A stretch of DNA of 9,170 nt from an uncultured Bacilli bacterium (GTDB lineage: Bacteria; Bacillota_I; Bacilli_A; RF39; UBA660), in the NCBI GenBank assembly GCA_947627965.1, contig CANQYA010000036.1:1-9170 (forward strand), in the 5' to 3' direction. Below, in pieces: positions 1-6,437 of this stretch; position 1 is the stretch's first letter; the number at the start of each line of letters is the position of its first letter. The position numbers and the translations under genes were made by a program. Under the pieces are notes generated by a model. That model saw nothing but the letters and a program-made list of their open reading frames with translations, searched no databases and was not told where the DNA came from.

Positions 1-62
1 AATTATTAAATATGAAACAAAATAAACATTCCTCTTATTATTTTGTTTCATATTTAATAATT
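1..62. repeat. Perfect 25-bp inverted repeat (large hairpin) at window edge
   Basis: Bases 1-25 are exactly the reverse complement of bases 38-62, separated by a 12-base loop (26-37). The arms are almost entirely A/T apart from the centre of the arm (ATGAAACAAAAT). The left arm starts at the first base of the window, so the true arms may be longer. Neither strand shows a clear T-run directly after the right arm, so this is not a textbook intrinsic terminator from what is visible. It could be a bidirectional terminator for a gene to the left, a miniature mobile-element end, or a structured RNA. The following 63-185 interval holds no supported gene. Confidence 0.8.
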
Positions 63-185
63 AGGATTAATTCTTATACTTAACCTTTAAAGAAATAAAC
101 CATTTACCTAAATAAGTATTCATAAATTTATTTATTTCATTCAATATTTTACTTCTTTCTTTTCATAAATTATAATCCAAATATC

Positions 186-208
186 AAAAAAGAGACGTAT
201 TGTCTCTT
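186..208 (-). terminator. Intrinsic terminator of spoIVB, overlapping its stop codon
   Basis: Seven-base-pair stem (190-196 with 202-208) and a 5-base loop. Read on the minus strand the stem is AAGAGAC / GTCTCTT and runs straight into a T-run formed by bases 190-186. The spoIVB stop codon (207-209) lies within the first arm, so transcription ends immediately after the gene. Confidence 0.85.
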
Positions 209-1193
209 AGTTTTCTCCTTCTTCTAACATTGTTGTAATAAATATTCCATAACCTTTCTCATTGTCATTAACAATCGCATGAGTAACCGCACCTATTAAT
301 TTATTATTTTGAATTATAGGACTACCACTCATTCCTTTTATTACACCATTAGTAACATCTAGTAGAGTATCATCAGTAATTTCAAATAAGATGTTCTTCG
401 TTTTGGAACTAGTATTAATTTTTAAAATATTTATTTTATATTCTTTTACTTCATTCCCACTTAATACAGTTAAAAGCGAAGCTTCACCAAGGACTATTTC
501 ACTAGGATTAGCTATCTCTATTAAATTATTATTGTTAAATTCACTCGTATAGTTTCCATAAATACCATTGATAGTATTTTCTTTTATATTACCATATACA
601 ATATTTTTATTAAAGATAGCATTTTTTTCACCAGTAGTATTCCCTTCACTTTTAATAGTTCCTGTTACTTTAGAATTGAATATTTTTCCCTCTTTAATTT
701 CAAATTTAGAATTGGAATTTGCTTCGACAATTTCATGCCCTAAAGCTCCAAAAATTTTGGTTTCAGGATCAATATAAGTTAAGGTTCCTATACCAGTAAT
801 TTCATCTTTTACATATAATCCGGTCTTATAGACATCATTATTATCTTTTACTAAATTTAGTGTAACATCTGTTTCCTTATTACCTTTTAAGATAGTCATT
901 TTTACTTTTGAATTATCAATACTTTGATTAATAGCTGTTACCATTTCTGCAATACTAGAAACTTTTTGATTAGCAATTTTTATTATGCGGTCCCCAATAT
1001 CTATTCCTGCATTACGTCCTAAATAGACATCGTCTACTTTATAAAAACCAACTACCATTATACCGTCAGAATGGACCTCAATTCCTATATTTTGTCCACC
1101 TAAAATAACTTTATTAGAATAAGCATAGACATTAATTGGTACAACTAGTAGAAGAAGTAAGAAAAAATGAAGTAGTTTACGTTTAAAATTCAT
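207..1193 (-). CDS. spoIVB: SpoIVB-type serine peptidase (family S55) with PDZ domain
   Basis: 328 aa, shorter than the roughly 426 aa of B. subtilis SpoIVB. Residues about 7-25 form a hydrophobic signal/anchor segment, so the protein should be exported. Residues about 35-117 look like a PDZ domain (G-IDIGDRI-KI-N). The rest is an S55 peptidase domain. The likely catalytic triad is H153 (in GALGHE), D274 (ITDD) and S289 (GMSGSP), with the D-to-S spacing I recall for B. subtilis SpoIVB. The GAVTHAIVND and GYGIFI segments near the C terminus are also family hallmarks. In known spore formers SpoIVB is secreted from the forespore, cleaves itself, and then cleaves SpoIVFA to trigger pro-sigma-K processing. 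The start is set by AGGAG about 8 bases upstream. It follows xseB but is separated by a terminator, so it needs its own promoter. A TATAAT at 1227-1232 is present without a convincing -35. A forespore sigma-G/F promoter is expected, but I could not identify one. Confidence 0.93.
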   Translation of the reverse strand: MNFKRKLLHFFLLLLLVVPINVYAYSNKVILGGQNIGIEVHSDGIMVVGFYKVDDVYLGRNAGIDIGDRIIKIANQKVSSIAEMVTAINQSIDNSKVKMTILKGNKETDVTLNLVKDNNDVYKTGLYVKDEITGIGTLTYIDPETKIFGALGHEIVEANSNSKFEIKEGKIFNSKVTGTIKSEGNTTGEKNAIFNKNIVYGNIKENTINGIYGNYTSEFNNNNLIEIANPSEIVLGEASLLTVLSGNEVKEYKINILKINTSSKTKNILFEITDDTLLDVTNGVIKGMSGSPIIQNNKLIGAVTHAIVNDNEKGYGIFITTMLEEGEN

Positions 1194-1238
1194 GTTTTCA
1201 TCTCCTTTTAAAGTAACTACATTATTATTATAATCAAC

Positions 1239-1264
1239 AAAAAAATTACCATAACTGGTAATTT
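1239..1264 (-). terminator. Intrinsic terminator of the nusB-xseA-xseB operon
   Basis: Perfect 8-bp stem (1243-1250 with 1257-1264, AAATTACC/GGTAATTT on the minus strand) with a 6-base loop, followed by a run of seven T residues (1245-1239, three of them in the stem). The xseB stop codon (1263-1265) sits at the base of the stem. It separates xseB from spoIVB, 69 bases downstream. Confidence 0.9.
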
Positions 1265-1496
1265 ATTCAACTTTGAAATCATCTAAGGAACCATCTTTAT
1301 TTAATATCTTATTAACACTTTCTTCGGCTTTATTTAATTTATCATTACAAGCTTTAACGATATTCATAGCTTCGTTAAATTTATTAATCGCATCATCTAA
1401 AGGAACATTACCATTTTCTAAATCTTTTACAATTTGTTCCAATTCATTTAATGATTGTTCAAAATTTTTTTCTTTATTTTCTTTAACAGTTGCCAT
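1263..1496 (-). CDS. xseB: Exodeoxyribonuclease VII small subunit
   Basis: 77 aa, close to the usual size of about 80. It has the family pattern FEQSLNELEQIVKDLENG, then PLDDAINKFNEAM, and a predicted two-helix coiled-coil fold. Several small subunits assemble on the XseA C-terminal region to form exonuclease VII, which degrades single-stranded DNA from both ends and acts in repair. The start at 1496 is chosen because GGAGG lies 5-6 bases upstream (AATGGAGGTAATAATG). The longer in-frame start at 1523 has no comparable site and would run further into the upstream gene. The first 14 bases overlap the 3' end of the Asn-rich gene, which implies translational coupling. An intrinsic terminator overlaps the stop codon. 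Confidence 0.95.
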   Translation of the reverse strand: MATVKENKEKNFEQSLNELEQIVKDLENGNVPLDDAINKFNEAMNIVKACNDKLNKAEESVNKILNKDGSLDDFKVE

Positions 1497-1758
1497 TATT
1501 ACCTCCATTTTTATTAAAATCATTTCTAATTACATTTTCACCACTAGAGTTCATAATTGATTTAGACATTTGTCTATCAATTTTTACATTACTAAAGGGA
1601 TTATTTTTAACAGGCATTTTATTAATACCATTAACACTATTAGGTGCTTTAGTTACTCCTACAACAGAAGACGGATTTTTATTAATTCCGGCAATATTAC
1701 CAGTTTGTAAATTTTTAGAAACAGAATTAAAATTATTATTAAATCCATTATTAAACAT
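1483..1758 (-). CDS. Asn-rich basic small protein of unknown function between xseA and xseB
   Basis: 91 aa; I do not recognise the family. It begins one base after the xseA stop codon with a strong GGAGG site 7 bases before ATG, and overlaps xseB by 14 bases. This translation context argues for a real gene. The sequence is Asn/Gly/Ser/Lys rich and lacks hydrophobic segments, so it is probably disordered and cytoplasmic. It is basic, with about ten Lys/Arg against three Asp/Glu. Residues 24-53 hold three adjacent 10-residue repeats beginning GINKNP, GVTKAP and GINKMP. It ends GGNNGNC, where the GGN codons double as the xseB ribosome site. No Cys is present except the last residue. xseA and xseB are usually neighbours, so an extra gene here is odd. 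A role with exonuclease VII or nucleic acid is only a guess from context and charge. Confidence 0.7.
   Translation of the reverse strand: MFNNGFNNNFNSVSKNLQTGNIAGINKNPSSVVGVTKAPNSVNGINKMPVKNNPFSNVKIDRQMSKSIMNSSGENVIRNDFNKNGGNNGNC
1600..1689 (-). repeat. Three tandem decapeptide-coding repeats in the Asn-rich gene
   Basis: Residues 24-33, 34-43 and 44-53 of the 91-aa protein follow the pattern G-[IV]-[NT]-K-x-P with four variable residues. They correspond to three consecutive 30-base units. The units are diverged, so this is an old or selected repeat rather than a fresh slippage product. Confidence 0.6.
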
Positions 1759-1759
1759 A

Positions 1760-3016
1760 TTAACCTCCAATAACTTTGGCATTAATCTTGCCATCTTGTA
1801 ACTCTATATTAATTATATCATCATTTTTAATTTTTTTTATAGAATCGATTGCTTTATTATTACATTTGACAATAGCATATCCTCTTTTTAAAGTTAAGAT
1901 AGGATTAAGTGTTTCTAATTTTTGAATTAAATTATTATATTTATTAGTATTTTTATTTAATAAATTATTCATACTATTAATAAGATTATTATTAATTAAA
2001 ACAACCTTATTAATATTATTATTAACCAAGTTTTTATAATTTATTAGTAATCTATTATATAAGTTATCAAATTTTTGTTCTTTTACTTCATAAATAGCTA
2101 AAGGATTTTTTAAAACAAAACTATTTTGTAATTTATTTAAGATTTCTTTTTTAATATTTATGTTATTAACCATATTATTAGTTAATCTTAGTTTTAATTG
2201 ATTTAAGTAATTTACAACATCACTCATATTAGGAACAGCCATCTCCCCCGCTCCTGTTGGGGTTGGTGCCCTCAAGTCAGCTACAAAGTCAGCAATAGTA
2301 AAATCTATTTCATGTCCGACTGCTGATATTACGGGCGTATCAAGTTCATATATAGCTCTTGCTACTATTTCTTCATTAAATGGCCATAAATCTTCGATTG
2401 AACCACCACCACGACCAATAATTAGAACATCTAAAGGATAATTTTTAGATAAATTAATGTTTCTAACAATATCAGAAGATGCTTCTTCACCCTGAACTAA
2501 ACTAGGAAAAAGAATGGTGTTAGCAAGAGGCCAACGTCTTTTTATAGTTGATAATATATCTTTTATAGCAGCCCCTGTAGGTGCGGTAATAATTCCTATC
2601 AAATTAGGTATTTTAGGTATTTTCTTCTTTTTAGATACATCAAATAATCCTTCTTGCTCTAATTTCTTTTTTAATTGTTCAAAAGCAATGTATAAGTTAC
2701 CAACTCCATCTTCGATCATTTCATTAACATAGATTTGGTAACCACCAGTTGCTTCATAAACACTTATTTTACCTCTTACTAATACTTTCATACCATCAGT
2801 AGGTATAAATTTTATTTTACTTGCACTACTAGAAAACATAACCGCATTAATTCTCGTATTCTCATCTTTAATAGTAAAATAAAAATGTCCTCTAGTATGA
2901 GCTTTAAAATTAGATATTTCACCTTTTAAATAAACATTATCTAAATTTACATCATTATCTATTTTATACTTTATATATTTAGTTAATTGCGTAACGGTAA
3001 TATAATTATGATCCAT
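1760..3016 (-). CDS. xseA: Exodeoxyribonuclease VII large subunit
   Basis: 418 aa from the start at 3016 (B. subtilis about 448). The N-terminal 100 residues form an OB-fold single-stranded-DNA-binding domain (VYLKGEISNFKAHTRGHFYF). The catalytic region has the family motifs ITAPTGAAIKDI, GRGGGSIEDLWPFN (from residue 201), SAVGHEIDFTIADFVADLRAPTPT (from residue 231) and then GAGEMAVP. Next comes a long Asn/Lys-rich helical segment expected to bind XseB, and the conserved C-terminal LKRGYAI. It is the nuclease core of exonuclease VII. The start at 3016 has GAGGT 6-7 bases upstream, while the in-frame ATG at 3028 overlaps that very site and lacks one of its own. It begins one base after the nusB stop. 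The last codons, GGA GGT, also serve as the ribosome site of the next gene. Confidence 0.97.
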   Translation of the reverse strand: MDHNYITVTQLTKYIKYKIDNDVNLDNVYLKGEISNFKAHTRGHFYFTIKDENTRINAVMFSSSASKIKFIPTDGMKVLVRGKISVYEATGGYQIYVNEMIEDGVGNLYIAFEQLKKKLEQEGLFDVSKKKKIPKIPNLIGIITAPTGAAIKDILSTIKRRWPLANTILFPSLVQGEEASSDIVRNINLSKNYPLDVLIIGRGGGSIEDLWPFNEEIVARAIYELDTPVISAVGHEIDFTIADFVADLRAPTPTGAGEMAVPNMSDVVNYLNQLKLRLTNNMVNNINIKKEILNKLQNSFVLKNPLAIYEVKEQKFDNLYNRLLINYKNLVNNNINKVVLINNNLINSMNNLLNKNTNKYNNLIQKLETLNPILTLKRGYAIVKCNNKAIDSIKKIKNDDIINIELQDGKINAKVIGG

Positions 3017-3017
3017 A

Positions 3018-3416
3018 TTATACCTCATTATGATAAATTTTATCTAAAGTAGCATTTAACATTTTAACAACTTTTTCATCACTATATTTTTTAGATAATT
3101 CGATTGCTTCATTAATAGCAACAACACTAGGTGTTTCAGTATACATCAATTCATAAATAGCAATACTTATTATCGCTTTATCAACTTTACTAAGTCTATC
3201 AATATTCCAATCAACTAAATATTTATTAGCTAGTTCATTTATTTTATCTTGGTTATCAATAACGCCATTAATTAACTCATTAACAAAGTCGTTTTCTACT
3301 TCCAATTGTTCTTTAATTAAACTTTTGATATCGTAACTAGTAGATGTATTATCTAAAATATATTTTTGATATAATACTTTCATACTAATTTCTCGTAATT
3401 CACTTCTGTTTTTCAT
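3018..3416 (-). CDS. nusB: Transcription antitermination factor NusB
   Basis: 132 aa, normal length for this all-helical RNA-binding protein. Family signatures are the N-terminal SELREISMKVLYQ and the C-terminal DRLSKVDKAIISIAIYEL, followed by TPSVVAINEAIELSKKY and LNATLDKI. NusB binds boxA RNA together with S10 (NusE) and supports antitermination of rRNA transcription. The ribosome site AGGTGAG lies about 5 bases before the ATG. It is the first gene of the operon nusB-xseA-(Asn-rich gene)-xseB, with a promoter directly upstream. The predicted transcript start is only about 12 bases before the ATG, so the leader is barely longer than the ribosome site. nusB beside xseA and xseB is standard in Bacilli; folD, which often sits between them, is absent here. 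Confidence 0.96.
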   Translation of the reverse strand: MKNRSELREISMKVLYQKYILDNTSTSYDIKSLIKEQLEVENDFVNELINGVIDNQDKINELANKYLVDWNIDRLSKVDKAIISIAIYELMYTETPSVVAINEAIELSKKYSDEKVVKMLNATLDKIYHNEV

Positions 3417-3434
3417 ATCAGCTCACCTACCAAA

Positions 3435-3463
3435 ATTTTATCATAAATAAAAAATAAAGTCAT
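3435..3463 (-). promoter_or_regulatory. Sigma-A promoter of the nusB operon
   Basis: On the minus strand: -35 ATGACT (3463-3458), 17-base spacer, -10 TAAAAT (3440-3435) preceded by TG, giving an extended -10. It lies 19 bases upstream of the nusB ATG. The -35 falls inside a weak hairpin that may terminate obg. Confidence 0.65.
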
Positions 3464-3479
3464 TAGAAACTTTATTTTT
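3450..3479 (-). terminator. Possible weak terminator after obg
   Basis: Perfect 11-bp stem (3450-3460 with 3469-3479) and 8-base loop, with T-rich minus-strand sequence after it. Only one G-C pair is present, so stability is low. It lies about 70 bases beyond the obg stop and overlaps the nusB promoter -35. A second small hairpin (CCTTT 3494-3498 with AAAGG 3503-3507) lies between but has no T-run on the minus strand. Read-through from obg into nusB is possible. Confidence 0.4.
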
Positions 3480-3547
3480 ATATTAATTTTTAACCTTTTA
3501 CTAAAGGACTTTTGAATTAGCAACAACAATAAAGTTATTAGCAATTT

Positions 3548-4816
3548 TTATTTAAATTCAAAGTAGTAATCGAGGATACGTACCATGTCTCCTTCATGGC
3601 AACCCATTTCTATCAATTTATCGTCAATACCCATTTTTCTTAATTTTTTAGCAAATCTTTGGATAGCATCATCTGTATTAAATTTAGTCATTTTAAATAA
3701 TTTTTCTATTTCTTCACCTTTAATAACAAATTCATTACCTACTCGTTCAATCGTATAAGGTTCTTCTTTTTTAAATTTATATAATACGTGAGACTCAAAG
3801 TCATTATCTTCAAATAAAGGTGTTTTAGGAATACTATCCAACATATCAGCTAATTTAGTTAAAACTACTTCTAAACCTTTATTAGTAATAGCTGATACTT
3901 CGTAGATAGGTTCTTTTACTTTTTCTTTAAATTTTTTTAAATTTTCTTTAGCATTATCTAAATCCATTTTATTGGCAATAATTATTTGTGGTTTTTTTAA
4001 TAAATTTTTATTAAATTTTTCTAATTCTTTATTAATAGTAACATAATCAAGATAAGGATCACGTCCTTCAAATCCAGACATATCAATAACATGAGCAATA
4101 ACTCTAGTACGCTCAATATGTTTTAAAAATTTATCTCCTAAGCCATCACCTTCACTAGCTCCTTCGATAAGTCCAGGTAAATCTGCCATAACAAAACTTC
4201 TTCCATCGATTGTTTTACATACACCAAGATTAGGAGTTAAAGTCGTAAAATGATAAGCTCCTATTTTAGGTTTAGCTTGTGATACACAAGAAATAATAGT
4301 ACTTTTTCCAACGCTAGGAAGACCTACTAAGCCCACATCAGCTAAAAGTTTTAATTCTACTTTTAAAACTCGTTCTTCGCCTGGCTCACCATTTTCAGCA
4401 AAATTAGGAGCAGGATTACTTTGCGTTTTAAAGGCTGTGTTTCCACGTCCTCCTCGTCCACCATAGGCAACTACTACTTCATCATCTTTATTTTTTAAAT
4501 CAGCTAAAATTAAACCTGTATCATTATCGGTAACAATGGTACCAGCTGGCACTTTTATAATTATATCTTTAGCCGAAGCTCCGTCTTGATTTTTACCACG
4601 TCCATTCTCCCCTTTTTCACCTTTAATCTTTTTCATAAATCTTAAATCGATTAAAGTATGTAATCCTTCGTCGACAACAAATTTTATGTCTGAACCTTTA
4701 CCACCGTTCCCACCGTAAGGTCCACCCATTGGGATATATTTTTCACGGCGAAAAGCAAGACAACCATCGCCACCACGTCCTGCTTCTACTTTAATAATAA
4801 CTTCATCAATAAACAT
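3548..4816 (-). CDS. obg: GTPase Obg (CgtA), ribosome assembly and stress GTPase
   Basis: 422 aa, full length with all three domains. The glycine-rich Obg fold is residues 1 to about 157 (EAGRGGDGC, GGPYGGNGG, GGRGGRGN). The G domain follows: G1 GLPSVGKST at 165-173, a switch-I YHFTTL at 188-193, G3 DLPG at 212-215, G4 NKMD at 282-285 and G5 SA at 308-309. The C-terminal OCT domain starts near residue 343 and contains YTIERVGNEFVIKG. Obg binds the 50S subunit and acts in late ribosome assembly; in B. subtilis it is also needed for sigma-B activation and sporulation onset. The start at 4816 has AAGGGGTG upstream. The longer in-frame start at 4855 lies upstream of the -10 element and cannot be translated from that promoter. 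Unlike B. subtilis, the gene preceding it is not spo0B. Confidence 0.97.
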   Translation of the reverse strand: MFIDEVIIKVEAGRGGDGCLAFRREKYIPMGGPYGGNGGKGSDIKFVVDEGLHTLIDLRFMKKIKGEKGENGRGKNQDGASAKDIIIKVPAGTIVTDNDTGLILADLKNKDDEVVVAYGGRGGRGNTAFKTQSNPAPNFAENGEPGEERVLKVELKLLADVGLVGLPSVGKSTIISCVSQAKPKIGAYHFTTLTPNLGVCKTIDGRSFVMADLPGLIEGASEGDGLGDKFLKHIERTRVIAHVIDMSGFEGRDPYLDYVTINKELEKFNKNLLKKPQIIIANKMDLDNAKENLKKFKEKVKEPIYEVSAITNKGLEVVLTKLADMLDSIPKTPLFEDNDFESHVLYKFKKEEPYTIERVGNEFVIKGEEIEKLFKMTKFNTDDAIQRFAKKLRKMGIDDKLIEMGCHEGDMVRILDYYFEFK

Positions 4817-4843
4817 AATCACACACCCCTTATAAGTAAAGAA

Positions 4844-4872
4844 AGTATAACACATTATTTAGCTTTTATCAA
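4844..4872 (-). promoter_or_regulatory. Sigma-A promoter of obg
   Basis: On the minus strand: -35 TTGATA (4872-4867), 17-base spacer, -10 TATACT (4849-4844) with an upstream TG (extended -10). Predicted start of transcription is near 4837, about 20 bases before the obg ATG at 4816. Confidence 0.8.
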
Positions 4873-4901
4873 ATTTTAACAAAAGATTTTTGTCAAAATT
4901 T
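4871..4901. promoter_or_regulatory. Inverted repeat with Spo0A-box match upstream of obg
   Basis: Fourteen-base arms (4871-4884 and 4888-4901) with one mismatch and a 3-base centre, touching the -35 of the obg promoter. The right arm contains TTTGTCAAA (4889-4897), a match to the 0A-box consensus TTTGTCRAA. The left arm contains the inverted variant TTTAACAAA (4875-4883), with one base changed. Relative to the predicted transcript start the sites centre near -56 and -42. This is the placement of an operator. Spo0A is the candidate ligand by motif only; inverted 0A boxes are not the usual tandem arrangement. Confidence 0.45.
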
Positions 4902-4953
4902 AATGGTAATTTGTACTTTTAAAGTAAAAATATCTTCATTTTAAATAAGTATT

Positions 4954-4976
4954 TAAGAAGGAAATGTCCTTTCTTA
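4954..4976 (-). terminator. Possible terminator of the tandem paralog operon
   Basis: Imperfect stem of nine pairs with one bulged base (4954-4962 with 4967-4976, loop AATG), about 65 bases past the end of the second paralog. It is the most GC-containing hairpin in this gap. The minus-strand sequence after it is only moderately T-rich, so its efficiency is uncertain. Confidence 0.4.
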
Positions 4977-5041
4977 CTACTTTCTTACAAGTAAAATAAC
5001 TACTTAAAAATAGCTATATTTAATAAGCATACTTTTAAATT

Positions 5042-5680
5042 TTAACGATATATTTTAACGTCGGTATGATAATCGTAATACCTAAGAGATTTAGGCTTTT
5101 TTACAATATCGCTACTAGTTATTTGATAAAGATTTCTTTCTAATTTATCAGCTTTTAATAAATAATAATTATCATTATCTAAATTAGTAATATAGTAAGT
5201 TTCATAATGGTCATCACAAGGATAGACAATAATATCTTTAATTAATGGCTTATGTTCTTCCATATATTTATCAGCAAAAATATCCATATATGTCTTATCC
5301 CCTTCTATATGATTAATTGCTATACGTTCATAAATTTTCTTTTTTAAATATGCCAAAGTTTGACTATTGATATTAAAACATCTATTACCAATAGTCTGAT
5401 TATTATATACTTTATACAAAGTTAAATTTATTGCTGAATCATATTTTAATGGATATTTATTTCTTTCTAGAACAATATCGCTAGAATAATGGCTAACATT
5501 TTTATTGCACCCTACTAAAGGGCAACCTAAAAAATAATCGTCTTTAGTAAGAGCTACAACATACATTGATGTATCAGTATCCTTAACTAACCATGGTGCA
5601 TCGTAATAAGGTATCCTTTTTGCCCAATAAACCATACCATCGCTTATATCTTTAATTGTTTCTCTATTTAATTTATACAT
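5042..5680 (-). CDS. Uncharacterised protein, second of a tandem paralog pair
   Basis: 212 aa, family not recognised. It aligns along its whole length with the upstream 220-aa protein. Shared blocks are GMV-WAK--P-YD-P-LVKD (from residue 15), CPLV (53-56), YPL-Y-S-I (76-84), the T-IGN-F block (96-102), an EG-Y-F-D-Y-H-P stretch (126-145), then IIVYP (150-154), and IV--PK--RYY (192-202). No signal peptide or membrane segment is visible. Two domains are suggested: residues 1-120, whose opening (G-V-W plus alternating hydrophobic strands and a closing helix) vaguely resembles the MazF/PemK barrel, and a small beta-rich C-terminal domain with many Tyr. The MazF Arg-Pro motif is missing and no antitoxin gene is adjacent, so a toxin role is not supported. 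GAAGGTG lies upstream of the ATG and the gap to the first paralog is 15 bases, so the two are co-transcribed. Confidence 0.85.
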   Translation of the reverse strand: MYKLNRETIKDISDGMVYWAKRIPYYDAPWLVKDTDTSMYVVALTKDDYFLGCPLVGCNKNVSHYSSDIVLERNKYPLKYDSAINLTLYKVYNNQTIGNRCFNINSQTLAYLKKKIYERIAINHIEGDKTYMDIFADKYMEEHKPLIKDIIVYPCDDHYETYYITNLDNDNYYLLKADKLERNLYQITSSDIVKKPKSLRYYDYHTDVKIYR

Positions 5681-5695
5681 AAATTCACCTTCAAA

Positions 5696-6358
5696 TTATA
5701 TATTCCTATTAGGAAAAAGTGATTTAATCATTTCTTTATGAACTTTTGAATCCATATAAACTGAATAATACTTTCTATCTTTAGGCATATCAACAATTGG
5801 TGCATCTAAAAAAGTATATCCATCATTTTTAGAACCAATTATTTCTTTTAATTTATATGAACTATCGTCTTCATCAACTACATAATATTTCCTAAATCTT
5901 CCATTTTCGTTAGCTCGTGGATAAACTATTATACTATCAATAGAAGGACGATGGGTATCAAAATAATAATCAGTAAATAAATTATTGTATTCAGTAACCC
6001 CTTCCGCACGATTAGATAATATTTTTTGATATAATCTTCTTATAAAATACTCATATTTATTTTGAGCTAAAGCAAAATTATGATTTCCAATAACGGTTTC
6101 ATTAGGAACTTTATATATTAATTCCTTTATTTTTGATGTATATCTTAAAGGATACTCACTAGGAGATAAATAAGTTACAGCATCACATTTAGCATATTGA
6201 TTAACTAAAGGACAAGCCAAAAGTGCTTCGTCATTTCTATATACTACTGCATATAATGAAGAATCAGAATCTTTTACTAAACTTGGATCATCATAAAAAG
6301 GAACTTTTTTAGCCCAAACAACCATACCTGGTATAATATCTTTCTTTAACACTAGCAT
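5696..6358 (-). CDS. Uncharacterised protein, first of a tandem paralog pair
   Basis: 220 aa, family not recognised; paralog of the next gene downstream. Conserved blocks are GMVVWAKKVPFYDDPSLVKD (11-30), CPLV (49-52), YPLRYTSKI (69-77), a T-IGN-F block (88-95), the EG-Y-F-D-Y-H-P stretch (119-138), IIVYP (143-147) and IVDMPKDRKYY (188-198). It carries a short extra basic C-terminal tail after the shared region. It appears soluble. The start at 6358 is chosen because AGGAAG lies 7 bases upstream, homology with the second paralog begins here, and a good promoter sits directly in front. The longer in-frame start at 6439 would put the promoter inside the gene and create a spurious hydrophobic segment. 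The pair sits between rpmA and obg, where B. subtilis has spo0B, but it shows no resemblance to the Spo0B phosphotransferase. Confidence 0.85.
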   Translation of the reverse strand: MLVLKKDIIPGMVVWAKKVPFYDDPSLVKDSDSSLYAVVYRNDEALLACPLVNQYAKCDAVTYLSPSEYPLRYTSKIKELIYKVPNETVIGNHNFALAQNKYEYFIRRLYQKILSNRAEGVTEYNNLFTDYYFDTHRPSIDSIIVYPRANENGRFRKYYVVDEDDSSYKLKEIIGSKNDGYTFLDAPIVDMPKDRKYYSVYMDSKVHKEMIKSLFPNRNI

Positions 6359-6380
6359 ACTACCACTTCCTATGCGAATT

Positions 6381-6409
6381 ATTGTATAAAAAGATATGAA
6401 AAAAGTCAA
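6381..6409 (-). promoter_or_regulatory. Sigma-A promoter of the tandem paralog operon
   Basis: On the minus strand: -35 TTGACT (6409-6404), 17-base spacer, -10 TACAAT (6386-6381). Five of six bases match consensus in each box. Transcription should start near 6374, about 16 bases before the 220-aa gene. Confidence 0.8.
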
Positions 6410-6437
6410 TATTAATATATTACACTCATTTAACACC

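Noticed and set aside
67..144. Short minus-strand open frame with ATG at 121-123 (18 codons) or TTG at 142-144 (25 codons)
   Set aside because: It has no ribosome site and no promoter, and its Lys/Asn/Ile composition is what AT-rich random sequence gives. It could be a decayed gene end, but nothing supports that.
568..777. Plus-strand open frames opposite spoIVB, xseB, the Asn-rich gene, xseA and rplU
   Set aside because: They lie fully antisense to well-supported genes, lack ribosome sites, and give hydrophobic low-complexity products typical of reading the complement of AT-rich coding DNA.
4671..4680. TTGTCGAC within obg resembling a Spo0A box core
   Set aside because: It is inside conserved coding sequence (the VDEG segment), is only a partial match, and is not near any promoter.
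4817..4855. N-terminal extension of Obg
   Set aside because: It spans the -10 element and predicted transcript start. Obg proteins begin at MFIDEV-like sequence, which matches the start at 4816.
5042..6358. Toxin-antitoxin interpretation of the paralog pair
   Set aside because: The similarity to the MazF/PemK fold is only a vague strand pattern. The Arg-Pro motif is missing and both genes are of the same family, with no small antitoxin-like partner.
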